Origin: Gammaproteobacteria bacterium RIFCSPHIGHO2_12_FULL_37_14
GTDB taxonomy: Bacteria; Pseudomonadota; Gammaproteobacteria; DSM-16500
Assembly (NCBI GenBank): GCA_001801485.1
Contig: MGXV01000082.1
Location: 1 to 17,438 of the forward strand
Direction of reading: 5' to 3'
DNA: 17,438 nucleotides
The notes below the pieces were generated by a model, which saw only the letters and a list, made by a program, of their open reading frames with translations, searched no databases and was not told the DNA's origin. This document shows positions 1 to 7,405 of this stretch, piece after piece; the first letter of the stretch is position 1, and each line of letters begins with the position of its first letter. The translations under genes and the position numbers were made by a program.

Positions 1-414
1 TTTTGAAAAATATCCTTCAAATGTACTAAAACCATTTTGCCGTTGGCAAATATTAAAAACTTCTTTCAAATGAATGTCATTTGTATTACTAAGCAAAAAT
101 ACATTATAATTTTTCCCCAACTCTTTTATAAAATCGAGCCGTTGTTTGGGGATATCAAGCAACATTGCATTCCACGCGATATCAAATTTCTCATCGTTTA
201 CTTCAATGCCTAGTTTCTTCTTGAGAATACAGCGAAATTCATCCGAAGAAATTTTACCTATGTCAAAATCATCAAAAAGATGATCTTGTTTGCTCTGCGA
301 ATATACCTCATTAAAGTCATGAACCCCCAACTGATTAAACGCTTTCGAGGTTAAATTGTAATCTAGATCTATAATGACACCGCCTAAATCAAAAATAATA
401 TTTTTAATTGGCAT
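1..414 (-). CDS. HAD-superfamily hydrolase, YihX-like (3' end cut by window edge)
   Basis: The first 138 codons of a haloacid-dehalogenase-type phosphatase read leftward off the window. Motif I is FDLGGVIID with the nucleophile Asp at residue 9; the usual second Asp of DxD is Gly, as in sugar-phosphate phosphatases of the YihX type (FDLGxVI). A cap-like helical region follows, and motif II is LLSNTN with Ser at residue 109. Motifs III and IV would lie beyond the edge. The ATG at 414 is preceded by GGAG about 8 nt upstream. The substrate cannot be read from the sequence; phosphorylated sugars are typical of the subfamily. It lies 133 bp downstream of the oxidoreductase gene on the same strand, so co-transcription is possible. 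Family is quite sure, specificity is not. Confidence 0.85.
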   Translation of the reverse strand, partial: MPIKNIIFDLGGVIIDLDYNLTSKAFNQLGVHDFNEVYSQSKQDHLFDDFDIGKISSDEFRCILKKKLGIEVNDEKFDIAWNAMLLDIPKQRLDFIKELGKNYNVFLLSNTNDIHLKEVFNICQRQNGFSTFEGYFSK

Positions 415-547
415 GATTTTTCTCCATAAGAATATTGATGTATCGCCCCACCCATACTTTTATCATGAACCATCCAAAAGCAAGAAAAGCCATCCTTAAT
501 TTTTTGCAAGTAGGAAGCTTTTGATAGAAAGTATTAACAGAGTAATT

Positions 548-2005
548 TTATTTAAAATAGGTTTGATATAGCCTATTGGTAAATATATTTTTAGGATCAT
601 AAATTTTTTTAAGTTCAATTATTTTTTCATATCCAAGGTATGCGCGCTTGAATTGCGCATCACTCGCAAAATTTTGATATGGTAAATAATAATTACCGCC
701 CATTGATAATGCAGCATCAATCAATTTTTGAGTCCACGATTTAGCATTCTTAACTGCGCTTACCGATAAATCTTGATTAAAATATAAAACAACAGCAAAA
801 CAATTCTTTTTTGCGTATGGCAATATAATATTTGATTCTGCAGGTACATATCGAATAGTAACATTAAGTAAATTGATATTATTTTCTAAAATAATCGGAC
901 GTAATGTTCGTATAAATTCAGAAAGTTGGTTAACAGGAATGAAATATTCTTGTAACCAATCTGCGTTATATTTACTGTAGTGATTCGATGCGAATTTGAC
1001 CGGCTTTTCCATTGCATTGTTTCTAGTTACCACCCGACTGTTGTATATTTTTTTAAAGATTCGTTTCTCCATGCTCCAGCGCCATTCTTTTCCTAATTTA
1101 CCATGTCTCGATATATTGAATATAGGCGTGAGAATAGCATTCCACTTATCAGGATTATCCAAGGGAATAACTTCGTTTGGTAATTTTTTAATATCAACAT
1201 AAGTAATAACGTACATATCCTGTAAAAAATTAACATCAGGTACTACATTTAGATGCGCATAAAACAAAGTCACATCCTTTTTGTTTAATACTTTCTCGCG
1301 AAAATACTTTGCGAAGTCATCCAAGCCTATCGCTTGATATTGACTGACAAGTAAAACATTATCAGTCAATTGCAGCGTTACATCGGTAACAACGCCAAAT
1401 AATCCATAACCACCTATTACTGCCGACCATAGCTTTGGATTTACCGTTGGCGTTACAGAAACTTTCTTTCCATTCGCGAGCAATATATTAAATGCCACCA
1501 TGCTATTTCCGACAGCGCCTGCACGAAAATCATCTCCATGCGCATTAACGCTCATTGAGCCGCCTACAGTAAAAATGTTAGGAGATTGCATCGATTTAAT
1601 CGCCAAATTATATCGATTAATATACTTCTGCAAATCTCCCCACGTTATTCCACTTTGCACTGTGACTTGCTTCTTTTTCTGATCAACCCTTAAAATTCTG
1701 TTGAATGACAACATATCTAGTTCAATAGCTTTAAAGGCGAGTGATTGACCACCTTGGCTGTGTTGCCTACCCATAATAGCGATTGGAACATGCTCATTAT
1801 TTGCTTTTTGAATTGCATTTAGGATGTCAGTTTCAGATTTTACGTGTATAACGCGCGATACTTGTGTTGCACTAATTTGCCCATTGTCGTTTAAAGTAAT
1901 AGCAAAAGATGATGAACTTAAAACTAGTATTAGTACCATTTCAAATAACGGATGAAAGGATATTAATTTTTTAACATTCCAATAATATTTCATAAATTTC
2001 TTCAT
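548..2005 (-). CDS. FAD-binding_4 (VAO-type) oxidoreductase with N-terminal membrane anchor
   Basis: A 485-residue oxidoreductase of the vanillyl-alcohol-oxidase/p-cresol methylhydroxylase fold. Residues 20-36 are strongly hydrophobic and probably act as a signal peptide or membrane anchor, placing the enzyme outside the cytoplasm. The FAD domain (about 50-215) shows GRQHSQGG at 79-86, whose His82 sits where some family members attach FAD covalently, then TVGGSMSVNAHG at 146-157 and GGYGLFGVVTDVTL from 198. The C-terminal half would be the substrate domain, with YDPKNIFTNRLYQ near the end as in aldonolactone and sugar-alcohol oxidases. Substrate unknown; a lactone, sugar or alcohol oxidase or dehydrogenase would fit. 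The ATG at 2005 lacks a clear ribosome-binding site, and a second Met at residue 5 is an alternative start. Confidence 0.85.
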   Translation of the reverse strand: MKKFMKYYWNVKKLISFHPLFEMVLILVLSSSSFAITLNDNGQISATQVSRVIHVKSETDILNAIQKANNEHVPIAIMGRQHSQGGQSLAFKAIELDMLSFNRILRVDQKKKQVTVQSGITWGDLQKYINRYNLAIKSMQSPNIFTVGGSMSVNAHGDDFRAGAVGNSMVAFNILLANGKKVSVTPTVNPKLWSAVIGGYGLFGVVTDVTLQLTDNVLLVSQYQAIGLDDFAKYFREKVLNKKDVTLFYAHLNVVPDVNFLQDMYVITYVDIKKLPNEVIPLDNPDKWNAILTPIFNISRHGKLGKEWRWSMEKRIFKKIYNSRVVTRNNAMEKPVKFASNHYSKYNADWLQEYFIPVNQLSEFIRTLRPIILENNINLLNVTIRYVPAESNIILPYAKKNCFAVVLYFNQDLSVSAVKNAKSWTQKLIDAALSMGGNYYLPYQNFASDAQFKRAYLGYEKIIELKKIYDPKNIFTNRLYQTYFK

Positions 2006-2267
2006 TAGCCAATAAGAACAGCGTAAAAATTATGCAGTTCCCTGCTCAACCTCCATAATCTTATCATTATGCTAGTACCACTTGGCAGTGATTTTTCATA
2101 AATCCTTACTAAAGCCTCATCTTTTTCCTCCATTCTTCATCTCTTTTTTTACGTTCAGTCCCATCTATAAGCCAGCGCTGGTAGCATTGGGGCTTGCACT
2201 ATTGCACTTTTAAAATGGCAATATGTAATAATACAACCCTGATACCTACGTTAAAAATAATTTCATT
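2006..2267. other. Intergenic stretch without a recognisable gene
   Basis: No reading frame here is supported by composition or a ribosome-binding site. It must carry the promoter of the minus-strand oxidoreductase; a CATAAT hexamer on the minus strand at 2034-2029 is a possible -10 box, but no convincing -35 box goes with it. On its right it runs directly into the regulator-gene relic. Confidence 0.5.
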
Positions 2268-2490
2268 TGAGACAGGCATACAGATTCTTACATTTTGTTT
2301 GCATCCGCGAAACGCTAGCGAAATTTGAGCGCTTTTACGGTTAAAACACAGAGAAACGTTTCAAAATAACTATCTGCGACCCTTAATAAATGCACAGCTA
2401 CTAGCATTAACTATTCCTGACAAGCCACAAAGCCGATTACAAAAATATGTGATTACTAATGAGGGCAAAAGGTGGTTGATATAAACCACA
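2268..2490 (+). pseudogene. Relic of the 3' end of an AlbA_2/HATPase-type regulator gene
   Basis: Bases 2268-2475 align without gaps, at a constant offset of 2316 bp, to 4584-4791, which encode the C-terminal winged-helix part of the larger copy. The frame reads TGIQILTFCLHPRNASEI and then hits a TGA where the other copy has CAA (Gln), so it is not translatable through. Further on it recovers the frame (RLQKYVITNEGKRWL) and ends early at TAA (2482-2484) after a one-base difference. Nothing upstream of 2268 resembles the rest of the gene. It is probably the remains of a tandem or duplicated regulator gene, left after loss of its 5' portion. Confidence 0.85.
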
Positions 2491-2562
2491 AATATTTTTT
2501 ACTTGACTACCCTAGTCTATCTTCCGAGAATGGCTTCTCAAATTTACCTTGAGGATAGTTAT

Positions 2563-3567
2563 ATGTCTTTAAATAGATCGCTTAGCTACAAATATAATCA
2601 AGCATTCACTTTTGATTGGAACGATTATCGCACTATTAAGCCAAATGAAAATCAGTTATCAGAGATCACATCATTTTTGGGAAAATCAACAACTGTAGAA
2701 GAAGCATTCAAAACTGATGAAAAATATGAACTCGCCTGGCTCTGCTATAAGATAGGCACCTTTTATAATCATATCAAACGTAATCCTGACTTAGCTTTGC
2801 CTCAATTAAAAATTGCTGAACAAATACTATCTGATGAAGGGCTTGCCTGGACACAGAATCACCTTGCCTTTACTTATCAACAGAAACTTGCTGCCGCTAA
2901 AAGGCAAAATAAAATAGAAGCAATGGAAGAATATTCGACTAAGGCACTTGAATATTGTGAAAAGGCAAAAAGCATTTATCAATCTACTTGCCCTTGTTCA
3001 AATACACTTCGACAAATTAAAATCGTCGCCTTTGCTCATTGTGTACAAGCGTTAACTGAATATGAAATGGGCAAACTGAATGATGCGCTTGCAAATTATC
3101 GATTAGGATTAGATCTGTATGAAAAAAATAATGCGCTGGACGATCAATATGCCAGAGCTAAAAATCGCTTCGCTATGATGCTTGCTGAAAATAATCAAAC
3201 TAAAGAAGCTCAACTTGCTTTTGGAGAATTAGAAAAGTATTGGGATGAGAAAAGCGACACGCTCAATCCTTATCCCGCAAGATTTTATATTTCTTACGGT
3301 GATTTTTTAGTTAAAAGGAATGCCGACAATTTAGCTCCTGCCTTAGATAAGTATAAAAAAGCGTATGAGATTCTGCGGATAACAGACGGACAAGAAGCCG
3401 AATTTACAAAAGATATCCATAAAAAGTTCCTAGATATTGAAGAAAAATTTCAGAAAGAAAAAAAATCTAGCTACTCTCCAACGATGTATCGAGCAAACAA
3501 TACTACTTCAACTAGTGGAAATACTATCGTTGAAAAAAAAGAGATTAAGCGTCCAGACGTATTTTAA
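2563..3567 (+). CDS. TPR-like helical repeat protein
   Basis: A 334-residue soluble protein built of helical hairpins that resemble tetratricopeptide repeats: segments such as YELAWLCYKIGTFYNHIKR, ALTEYEMGKLNDALANYRLG and LAPALDKYKKAYEIL have the right spacing of small and bulky residues. No catalytic motif, signal peptide or membrane helix is visible. The C-terminus (about 305-334) is charged and low in complexity. The ATG at 2563 is chosen because GAGG (2551-2554) lies 8 nt upstream; an in-frame start at 2503 adds 20 residues but has no such site. TPR proteins are scaffolds for protein contacts, and the partner is unknown. The gene lies between two fragments of the same regulator family, so it is probably an accessory gene caught in rearranged DNA. 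Confidence 0.75.
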   Translation: MSLNRSLSYKYNQAFTFDWNDYRTIKPNENQLSEITSFLGKSTTVEEAFKTDEKYELAWLCYKIGTFYNHIKRNPDLALPQLKIAEQILSDEGLAWTQNHLAFTYQQKLAAAKRQNKIEAMEEYSTKALEYCEKAKSIYQSTCPCSNTLRQIKIVAFAHCVQALTEYEMGKLNDALANYRLGLDLYEKNNALDDQYARAKNRFAMMLAENNQTKEAQLAFGELEKYWDEKSDTLNPYPARFYISYGDFLVKRNADNLAPALDKYKKAYEILRITDGQEAEFTKDIHKKFLDIEEKFQKEKKSSYSPTMYRANNTTSTSGNTIVEKKEIKRPDVF

Positions 3568-3619
3568 AAAACTTGCTTCTTGAGAGTCGCTGGGCTGATT
3601 TTCTAGAAGTGCACTTAAG

Positions 3620-3664
3620 ATATGGTATAGCAAAGTTGCTTGATGTCTCTGACCTATACCATAT
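3620..3664. repeat. 11-bp perfect inverted repeat between TPR gene and regulator relic
   Basis: ATATGGTATAG at 3620-3630 is mirrored by its complement at 3654-3664 with a 23-nt spacer. It follows the TPR gene by about 50 bp without a T-run, so it is not a canonical terminator. It could be an operator or a mobile-element scar. Confidence 0.4.
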
Positions 3665-3741
3665 GGAAATGCATGGGTGCAAACAACCACGCTTATTGAC
3701 TTTACATCAGCCAAACAAATAAAAGAAAAGGACTACTAAAA

Positions 3742-4824
3742 ATGCACTTGCCAATCAGCATTAACGATTTGCTCAATAAATCAATCATTGAATCTTAACA
3801 ATCTTTTCTAAAGGAAGTTGGTAGTGAGTTACTCGAAGAATCATGCCACATTCCGTTAACTGACTTATGCCGACAAATGGCAATTGTTGATGGCGGTGAT
3901 GAATATTTAAAACCACGAAATATAGGCTTATTGTTTTTTAATGATGAACCACAAACATTTTTTCCTTATATCCAAATTGATGTCGTTCACTTTCCTGATG
4001 ATGAAGGTGGCGACATCATTCAAGAAGCAATATTCAAGGGCCCTTTAGATCAACAGTTACGTGATGCATTAAGGCATATTAAAAATAATTTCATTACGGA
4101 ACGTGTATTAAAAATTCCTGGGCAAGCAGAAGCAAAACGCTTTTTTAATTACCCTTATGAAGCTATTGAAGAAGCTCTAGTCAATGCAGTTTATCATCGC
4201 AGCTACGAAATTAGAGAACCTATAGAAGTGCGCATCAACCGTACCACTATCAGCATTGTCAGCCACCCGGGGCCTGATCCGTCTATACTCGATGAGGATA
4301 TTAAGGTAGGACGCTTGGTAAGCCGACGATACCGCAATAGACGAATTGGCGAATTTTTAAAAGAATTAGACTTTACGGAAGGCCGAGGTACCGGCGTTCC
4401 AAAAATGCGTAGGTCATTGAAAAATAACGGTTCTCCTGAGCCTATTTTTTACACCGATGGCGTTAGGCAGTCATTTTGGACTGAAATCAAAATTAATCCT
4501 GAATTTTTAGTAGAGTTTGCACCACCAATGAGCCGACAAGTCACCGGACAAGTCGCCGGACAAGTCGCCGGACAAGTCGCAACTGAAACAGGTATACAGG
4601 TTCTTACATTTTGTTTTCATCCGCGAAAGGCTAGCGAAATTCAAGCGCTTTTACGGTTAAAACACAGGGAAACGTTTCAAAATAACTATCTGCGACCCCT
4701 AATAAATGCACAGCTACTAGCATTAACTATTCCTGACAAGCCACAAAGCCGATTACAAAAATATGTGATTACTAATGAGGGCAAAAGGTGGCTTGAGGAG
4801 AATCAACTAAACCATACCATTTGA
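3742..4824 (+). pseudogene. Internally deleted AlbA_2/HATPase_c_4 transcriptional regulator (RecG-like ATP-binding protein)
   Basis: The family is about 470-490 residues: an N-terminal Schlafen/AlbA_2 DNA-binding domain, a GHKL-like ATPase domain and a C-terminal winged helix. Here the true start survives at 3742 with RBS-like AAAGGA upstream and reads MHLPISINDLLNKSIIES, then an in-frame TAA at 3796. In the same frame, translation resumes at once with QSFLKEVGSELLEES, which in the family comes well over 100 residues later, so most of AlbA_2 is deleted. The remainder is intact: RQMAIVDGGDEYLKPRN, EEALVNAVYHRSY (ATPase N-box region), GRGTGVPKM, then a GQVAGQVAGQVA stretch and the winged helix. 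The ATG at 3877 could give a 315-residue C-terminal product, but it is just an internal Met. Probably inactive as a DNA-binding regulator. Confidence 0.82.
4535..4580 (+). repeat. 12-bp tandem repeat (3.8 copies) inside the regulator relic
   Basis: GACAAGTCGCCG is repeated in phase at 4535-4546 (one variant base), 4547-4558, 4559-4570 and 4571-4580, giving the GQVAGQVAGQVA linker. Such GQV(T/A) linkers of variable copy number are common between the ATPase and winged-helix parts of this family, and the in-phase unit can change in number by slippage. Confidence 0.9.
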
Positions 4825-4832
4825 CTTTGCAC

Positions 4833-4878
4833 ATGTAAAATAGACTTTACAAATCATAATGTATAGTTTATTTTACAT
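4833..4878. promoter_or_regulatory. Candidate operator: 10-bp inverted repeat upstream of XRE gene
   Basis: ATGTAAAATA at 4833-4842 is exactly mirrored by TATTTTACAT at 4869-4878, ending 22 nt before the XRE start codon. A -35-like TTTACA (4846-4851) and a -10-like TATTTT (4869-4874) with 17-nt spacing overlap it. This layout suits autorepression by the downstream XRE protein; it is not proven. Confidence 0.45.
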
Positions 4879-4900
4879 TCTTTGTGTAATGAGAGGTGTT

Positions 4901-5122
4901 ATGCCAAGACTAGATACTAACTTAACCATTCATAATTGCATTCAAGAATTAAGAAGCAAACATGGTTTGACGCAACAAGAGTTAGCAGATGCAGTGACTG
5001 TTACTCGCGCAACGATTCTTGCTTTAGAAAGAGGGAGCTACAATCCTTCACTTGAATTGGCTTTTAGAATCGCAAAATTTTTTAAACTTGACATTGAAGA
5101 AATCTTTTTTGAAATGGAGTAA
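4901..5122 (+). CDS. Small XRE/HTH_3 transcriptional regulator
   Basis: A 73-residue single-domain Cro/CI-type helix-turn-helix protein. The HTH reads [39 protein letters not shown], with the normal LTQ start of helix 2 and the [11 protein letters not shown] signature of the YozG-like group of small regulators. The ATG at 4901 is preferred over an in-frame start at 4859 because GAGAGG (4891-4896) lies just upstream and family members begin close to this point. It is followed 3 nt later by a membrane-protein gene. Small XRE regulators paired with multi-pass membrane proteins of the DUF2178/DUF3796 sort are a common bacterial arrangement, and the regulator usually controls the pair. An inverted repeat upstream is a candidate binding site. 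Confidence 0.88.
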   Translation: MPRLDTNLTIHNCIQELRSKHGLTQQELADAVTVTRATILALERGSYNPSLELAFRIAKFFKLDIEEIFFEME

Positions 5123-5125
5123 ACA

Positions 5126-5716
5126 ATGAACAAAATAATTCGTTTTATGAAATGGTACATTATAGCTGGATTTGTTGTATCGCTCACATACATGATTTGC
5201 TGGAAATTGAATATCTCTTCTCCAATAGCTGAGTGGATATTTTCAAAGACTCCCCGCATTTTTAATACGATACTTGGTTTTGGATTAATGATTTGGTTTA
5301 TTACGTTAACGGTATTTCTTTTTGTGATGATCACTCAGTCATCCATTCGGGAACGATCCTTGAAAAAAATAGCTAATATAAAAGATCAAGACGAGAGAGA
5401 AAACTATATCTCAGGCAAAGCATCCCGCGCTGCTTATCTTTCGAGTTTAAGTCTTATGTTATTTTTTTTATTTTATTCAGTTTGTGGTGTTTCGCTTAAT
5501 AAATTTACCCATCCTGCTCAAAATGGCGGGCATAAATATTCAATATCAATGAAGTTTGACTATCATATTATGAATGAAGCAAAAGCTAATAATCCTAACT
5601 TCGAAAAAGTTTTTGATACTCAAGCTTTAATACCTTCAACATCAACAATATTATTGATATTAATCGCATTGCAACTTCTAGCTTACAATTTTTCTATTCG
5701 AAGAGAGAAGCGGTAG
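5126..5716 (+). CDS. Four-helix membrane protein in operon with XRE regulator (DUF2178/DUF3796-like)
   Basis: A 196-residue inner-membrane protein with hydrophobic spans at about 10-27, 47-70, 103-122 and 172-191. A cytoplasmic loop between helices 2 and 3 carries KDQDERENYISGKASRAAY, resembling the DERE..I..KA motif of DUF2178-type proteins that travel with small XRE regulators. GGAG lies 6 nt before the ATG, and the gene starts 3 nt after the regulator's stop, so the two are surely one operon. Function is unknown for the whole group; sensing or tuning of the partner regulator is only a guess. Assignment to the named DUF family is from pattern memory and is tentative. Confidence 0.75.
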   Translation: MNKIIRFMKWYIIAGFVVSLTYMICWKLNISSPIAEWIFSKTPRIFNTILGFGLMIWFITLTVFLFVMITQSSIRERSLKKIANIKDQDERENYISGKASRAAYLSSLSLMLFFLFYSVCGVSLNKFTHPAQNGGHKYSISMKFDYHIMNEAKANNPNFEKVFDTQALIPSTSTILLILIALQLLAYNFSIRREKR

Positions 5717-5729
5717 AAAATTAAGATGT

Positions 5730-5766
5730 AAAAAATCCACGCAGGAACAGCAAGTCCTGCGTGGAT
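5730..5766 (-). terminator. Intrinsic terminator of the coupling-protein relic
   Basis: A perfect 12-bp stem, ATCCACGCAGGA (5735-5746) with its complement (5755-5766), encloses an 8-nt loop. On the minus strand it is followed by a run of five to six T (complement of 5735-5730), a textbook rho-independent terminator, 8 nt after the stop codon of the gene relic at 5775. It also lies 18 bp past the plus-strand membrane-protein gene and may stop that transcript too, though without a T-run in that direction. Confidence 0.8.
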
Positions 5767-5774
5767 AATAACTA

Positions 5775-5882
5775 TTAATATTTAACCTTCATCTTATCCT
5801 GCAAAAATTGTCCGACTTTAGTGATATAAAATGCCTCACCAACATGCAATCCCTGCTTTATATCATCTGGATGAATAATAAA
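5775..5882 (-). pseudogene. Relic of the C-terminal end of a MobB/TraD-type coupling-protein gene
   Basis: Read on the minus strand this encodes FIIHPDDIKQGLHVGEAFYI followed by TKVGQFLQDKMKVKY and a TAA stop. It matches the last ~36 residues of the intact coupling protein at 8610-10319 (FIIHPDDIKQGLRVGEAFCI, then SKVEGFLQDKVMVKFC). Several differences at both DNA and protein level show an old paralogue rather than a recent copy. Homology stops abruptly at about 5882, where the DNA turns back on itself as an inverted repeat. The native terminator is still in place downstream. Confidence 0.9.
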
Positions 5883-5906
5883 GCAGGGATTGCATGTTGG
5901 TGAGGC
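5833..5906. repeat. 29-bp perfect inverted repeat made from coupling-protein sequence
   Basis: Left arm 5833-5861 (starts GCCTCACCAACATGC) is exactly complementary to right arm 5878-5906 (ends GCATGTTGGTGAGGC), loop 16 nt. The left arm belongs to the coupling-gene relic and the right arm is an inverted copy of it. The intact gene has no such foldback at the same place (after 8715), so it formed at the breakpoint of the relic. Confidence 0.92.
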
Positions 5907-6137
5907 GATTTATGCAAGTAAAAGGTTGGCGGGTTTAGTTGGAGGAAGGTGCGGGTGCTGTGTTGATGAAGCAGTGATTGATCGTCCCCTTTTGGCAATT
6001 TTTTGATAAAAAACCGCTTAATTTACAATAAATTATCTCGTTCAAAATATCGATCATCAATTTAATACTATTTTAAGGGTATTCTGTGATAATAATCGAA
6101 AATTAATGTACAAACGAGACAATTAACGAGGTGAGCA
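5907..6137. other. Intergenic stretch upstream of the 388-residue protein gene
   Basis: No gene is supported here. It is AT-rich towards the right and must hold the promoter for the gene at 6138. No clear -35/-10 pair or operator stands out. Confidence 0.45.
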
Positions 6138-7304
6138 ATGTCAGGCAATAGAAATCTTAATCTAAATGAAAAAGTTGAATCCGCAGAAGCTCGGTTTTTG
6201 CAAGAAAACTCTTCGGAAAACGCTGCTGTCAAGCCGCGTAATAACGTTATGAGTATGAGTAAAATATTAGAAGAACTTGAAGACAAAGATTTGTCAAAAA
6301 GACTACATAAATTATTAGACGAGTGTGAAAAGAAAAAACATCAGAAAAATGAAAAAGACCCTCATCAAGAAAAAATAAATGAGATTCAATGTGCCTTATC
6401 TCATATCCGAGGAGGTACGCTAGAATATAATAACCGCAAAATAAAACTTAATAATGAAAATGAAGTTGCACGTGGTGGCTTCAAGGCCTTATTTGATATG
6501 GGTGAAGGCCATGTGATTGCGTTAAGGAACGATAATGATGGTTATAGTGACACAACCGTTATGCAATGGAAAAATGCAACTATATATGAGCCAGAGAGAG
6601 CTGCTAAATTACGTAAACTTGGCCTTCAAACACAAGATTATGAGTGCGTAGAGGTAAAAATTGAAGGCTACGCTATGCCCGCCCTTCGCATGACACATTT
6701 TAAAGAATTACTAAACCAAGGTAAGCAAATTCGCGGGGTTGGGAAAAATGAAAAATTTGGTTCTTCTATGGTCTTCGGTCATGCTGAAAATCTTGAGAAT
6801 GAAGAATATCTTAAACTTATTTTCAAACCACTTATTAAAGATATTGCAATTTTAATTAGTAATGAAATTGATCTTGGTCCTGATTCTCTCGAAACATTTG
6901 TTATCACCAATAAAAATATGAAAATGTCAAAACAATCTACAAATGCGTCAAACACAATTGTTAACCTTGAACAAGAATTGCATTTTTATTTATTAGATTT
7001 TTTTGAAAAGCAGCGATTTAACCAGCGCGACGATATGTTGTTTAATATGTTTGAGAAAGATGAATATGATTATGAGAGTGAAATAAAATTTTATTTGCGT
7101 TCTGCTTATTCTGGTATATTACATGCAGTTAAACCAGATGAGCTTGCCGTATTAAACTTAGAATCTTTGTGGGCATTAGATGAAAAATTAACACTGTCAT
7201 TCAAGAAAATAAAAAAGGATTTGCTCAACGCTATTCTAGAAGAAGCAGAAAAAATATATGATATTGATCAGAATCAAAACCAGAATTGTAATAAGCTTAA
7301 GTAA
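6138..7304 (+). CDS. Unrecognised 388-residue soluble protein with a weak kinase-like pattern
   Basis: I do not recognise a family. The first 100 residues are polar and charged, with lysine/glutamate-rich helix at 42-85. From about 110 there is a pattern recalling a divergent protein-kinase N-lobe: ARGGFKALFDMGEGHVIALR (111-130, glycine loop and a VAIK-like strand ending in Arg rather than Lys), EPERAAKLRKLGL (151-163, helix-C-like), then AMPALRMTHFKELL (179-192, hinge-like). DLGPDSLETFVITN (245-258) sits where HxDLxxxN and the following strand would be. None of the three catalytic residues is convincingly present, so it may be a pseudokinase fold or something else. The start is supported by GAGGTGAG just upstream. 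It has no signal peptide or TM helix. Such orphan proteins are frequent among secreted effectors of intracellular gammaproteobacteria; that link is speculation. Confidence 0.6.
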   Translation: MSGNRNLNLNEKVESAEARFLQENSSENAAVKPRNNVMSMSKILEELEDKDLSKRLHKLLDECEKKKHQKNEKDPHQEKINEIQCALSHIRGGTLEYNNRKIKLNNENEVARGGFKALFDMGEGHVIALRNDNDGYSDTTVMQWKNATIYEPERAAKLRKLGLQTQDYECVEVKIEGYAMPALRMTHFKELLNQGKQIRGVGKNEKFGSSMVFGHAENLENEEYLKLIFKPLIKDIAILISNEIDLGPDSLETFVITNKNMKMSKQSTNASNTIVNLEQELHFYLLDFFEKQRFNQRDDMLFNMFEKDEYDYESEIKFYLRSAYSGILHAVKPDELAVLNLESLWALDEKLTLSFKKIKKDLLNAILEEAEKIYDIDQNQNQNCNKLK

Positions 7305-7405
7305 CAAACCATCGGGGTTAGGGGTAGAAAGAAAAGGGGTCAAGTGGTAGCTATCGAGGCTGCCAAGGCAGGCCTCAATGACACAAACGAACGAGGATAA
7401 TAGTT

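Noticed and set aside
3508..3714. 68-codon open frame on the minus strand beginning at a TTG (ADVKSISVVVCTHAFPYGIG...)
   Set aside because: No ATG and no ribosome-binding site; its end overlaps the TPR gene antisense, and the first half coincides with an inverted repeat. Protein-like in appearance but not supportable.
5990..6110. PmrA-like boxes (TTAAT repeats) upstream of the 388-residue gene
   Set aside because: TTTAATACT and TTTTAAGGG are present but do not have the spacing of the two direct half-sites expected; AT-rich DNA gives such matches by chance.
7356..7376. Hairpin GAGGCTGCC/GGCAGGCCTC as a terminator between the two orphan genes
   Set aside because: The loop is only two bases, there is a bulge, and no T-run follows; too weak to call.
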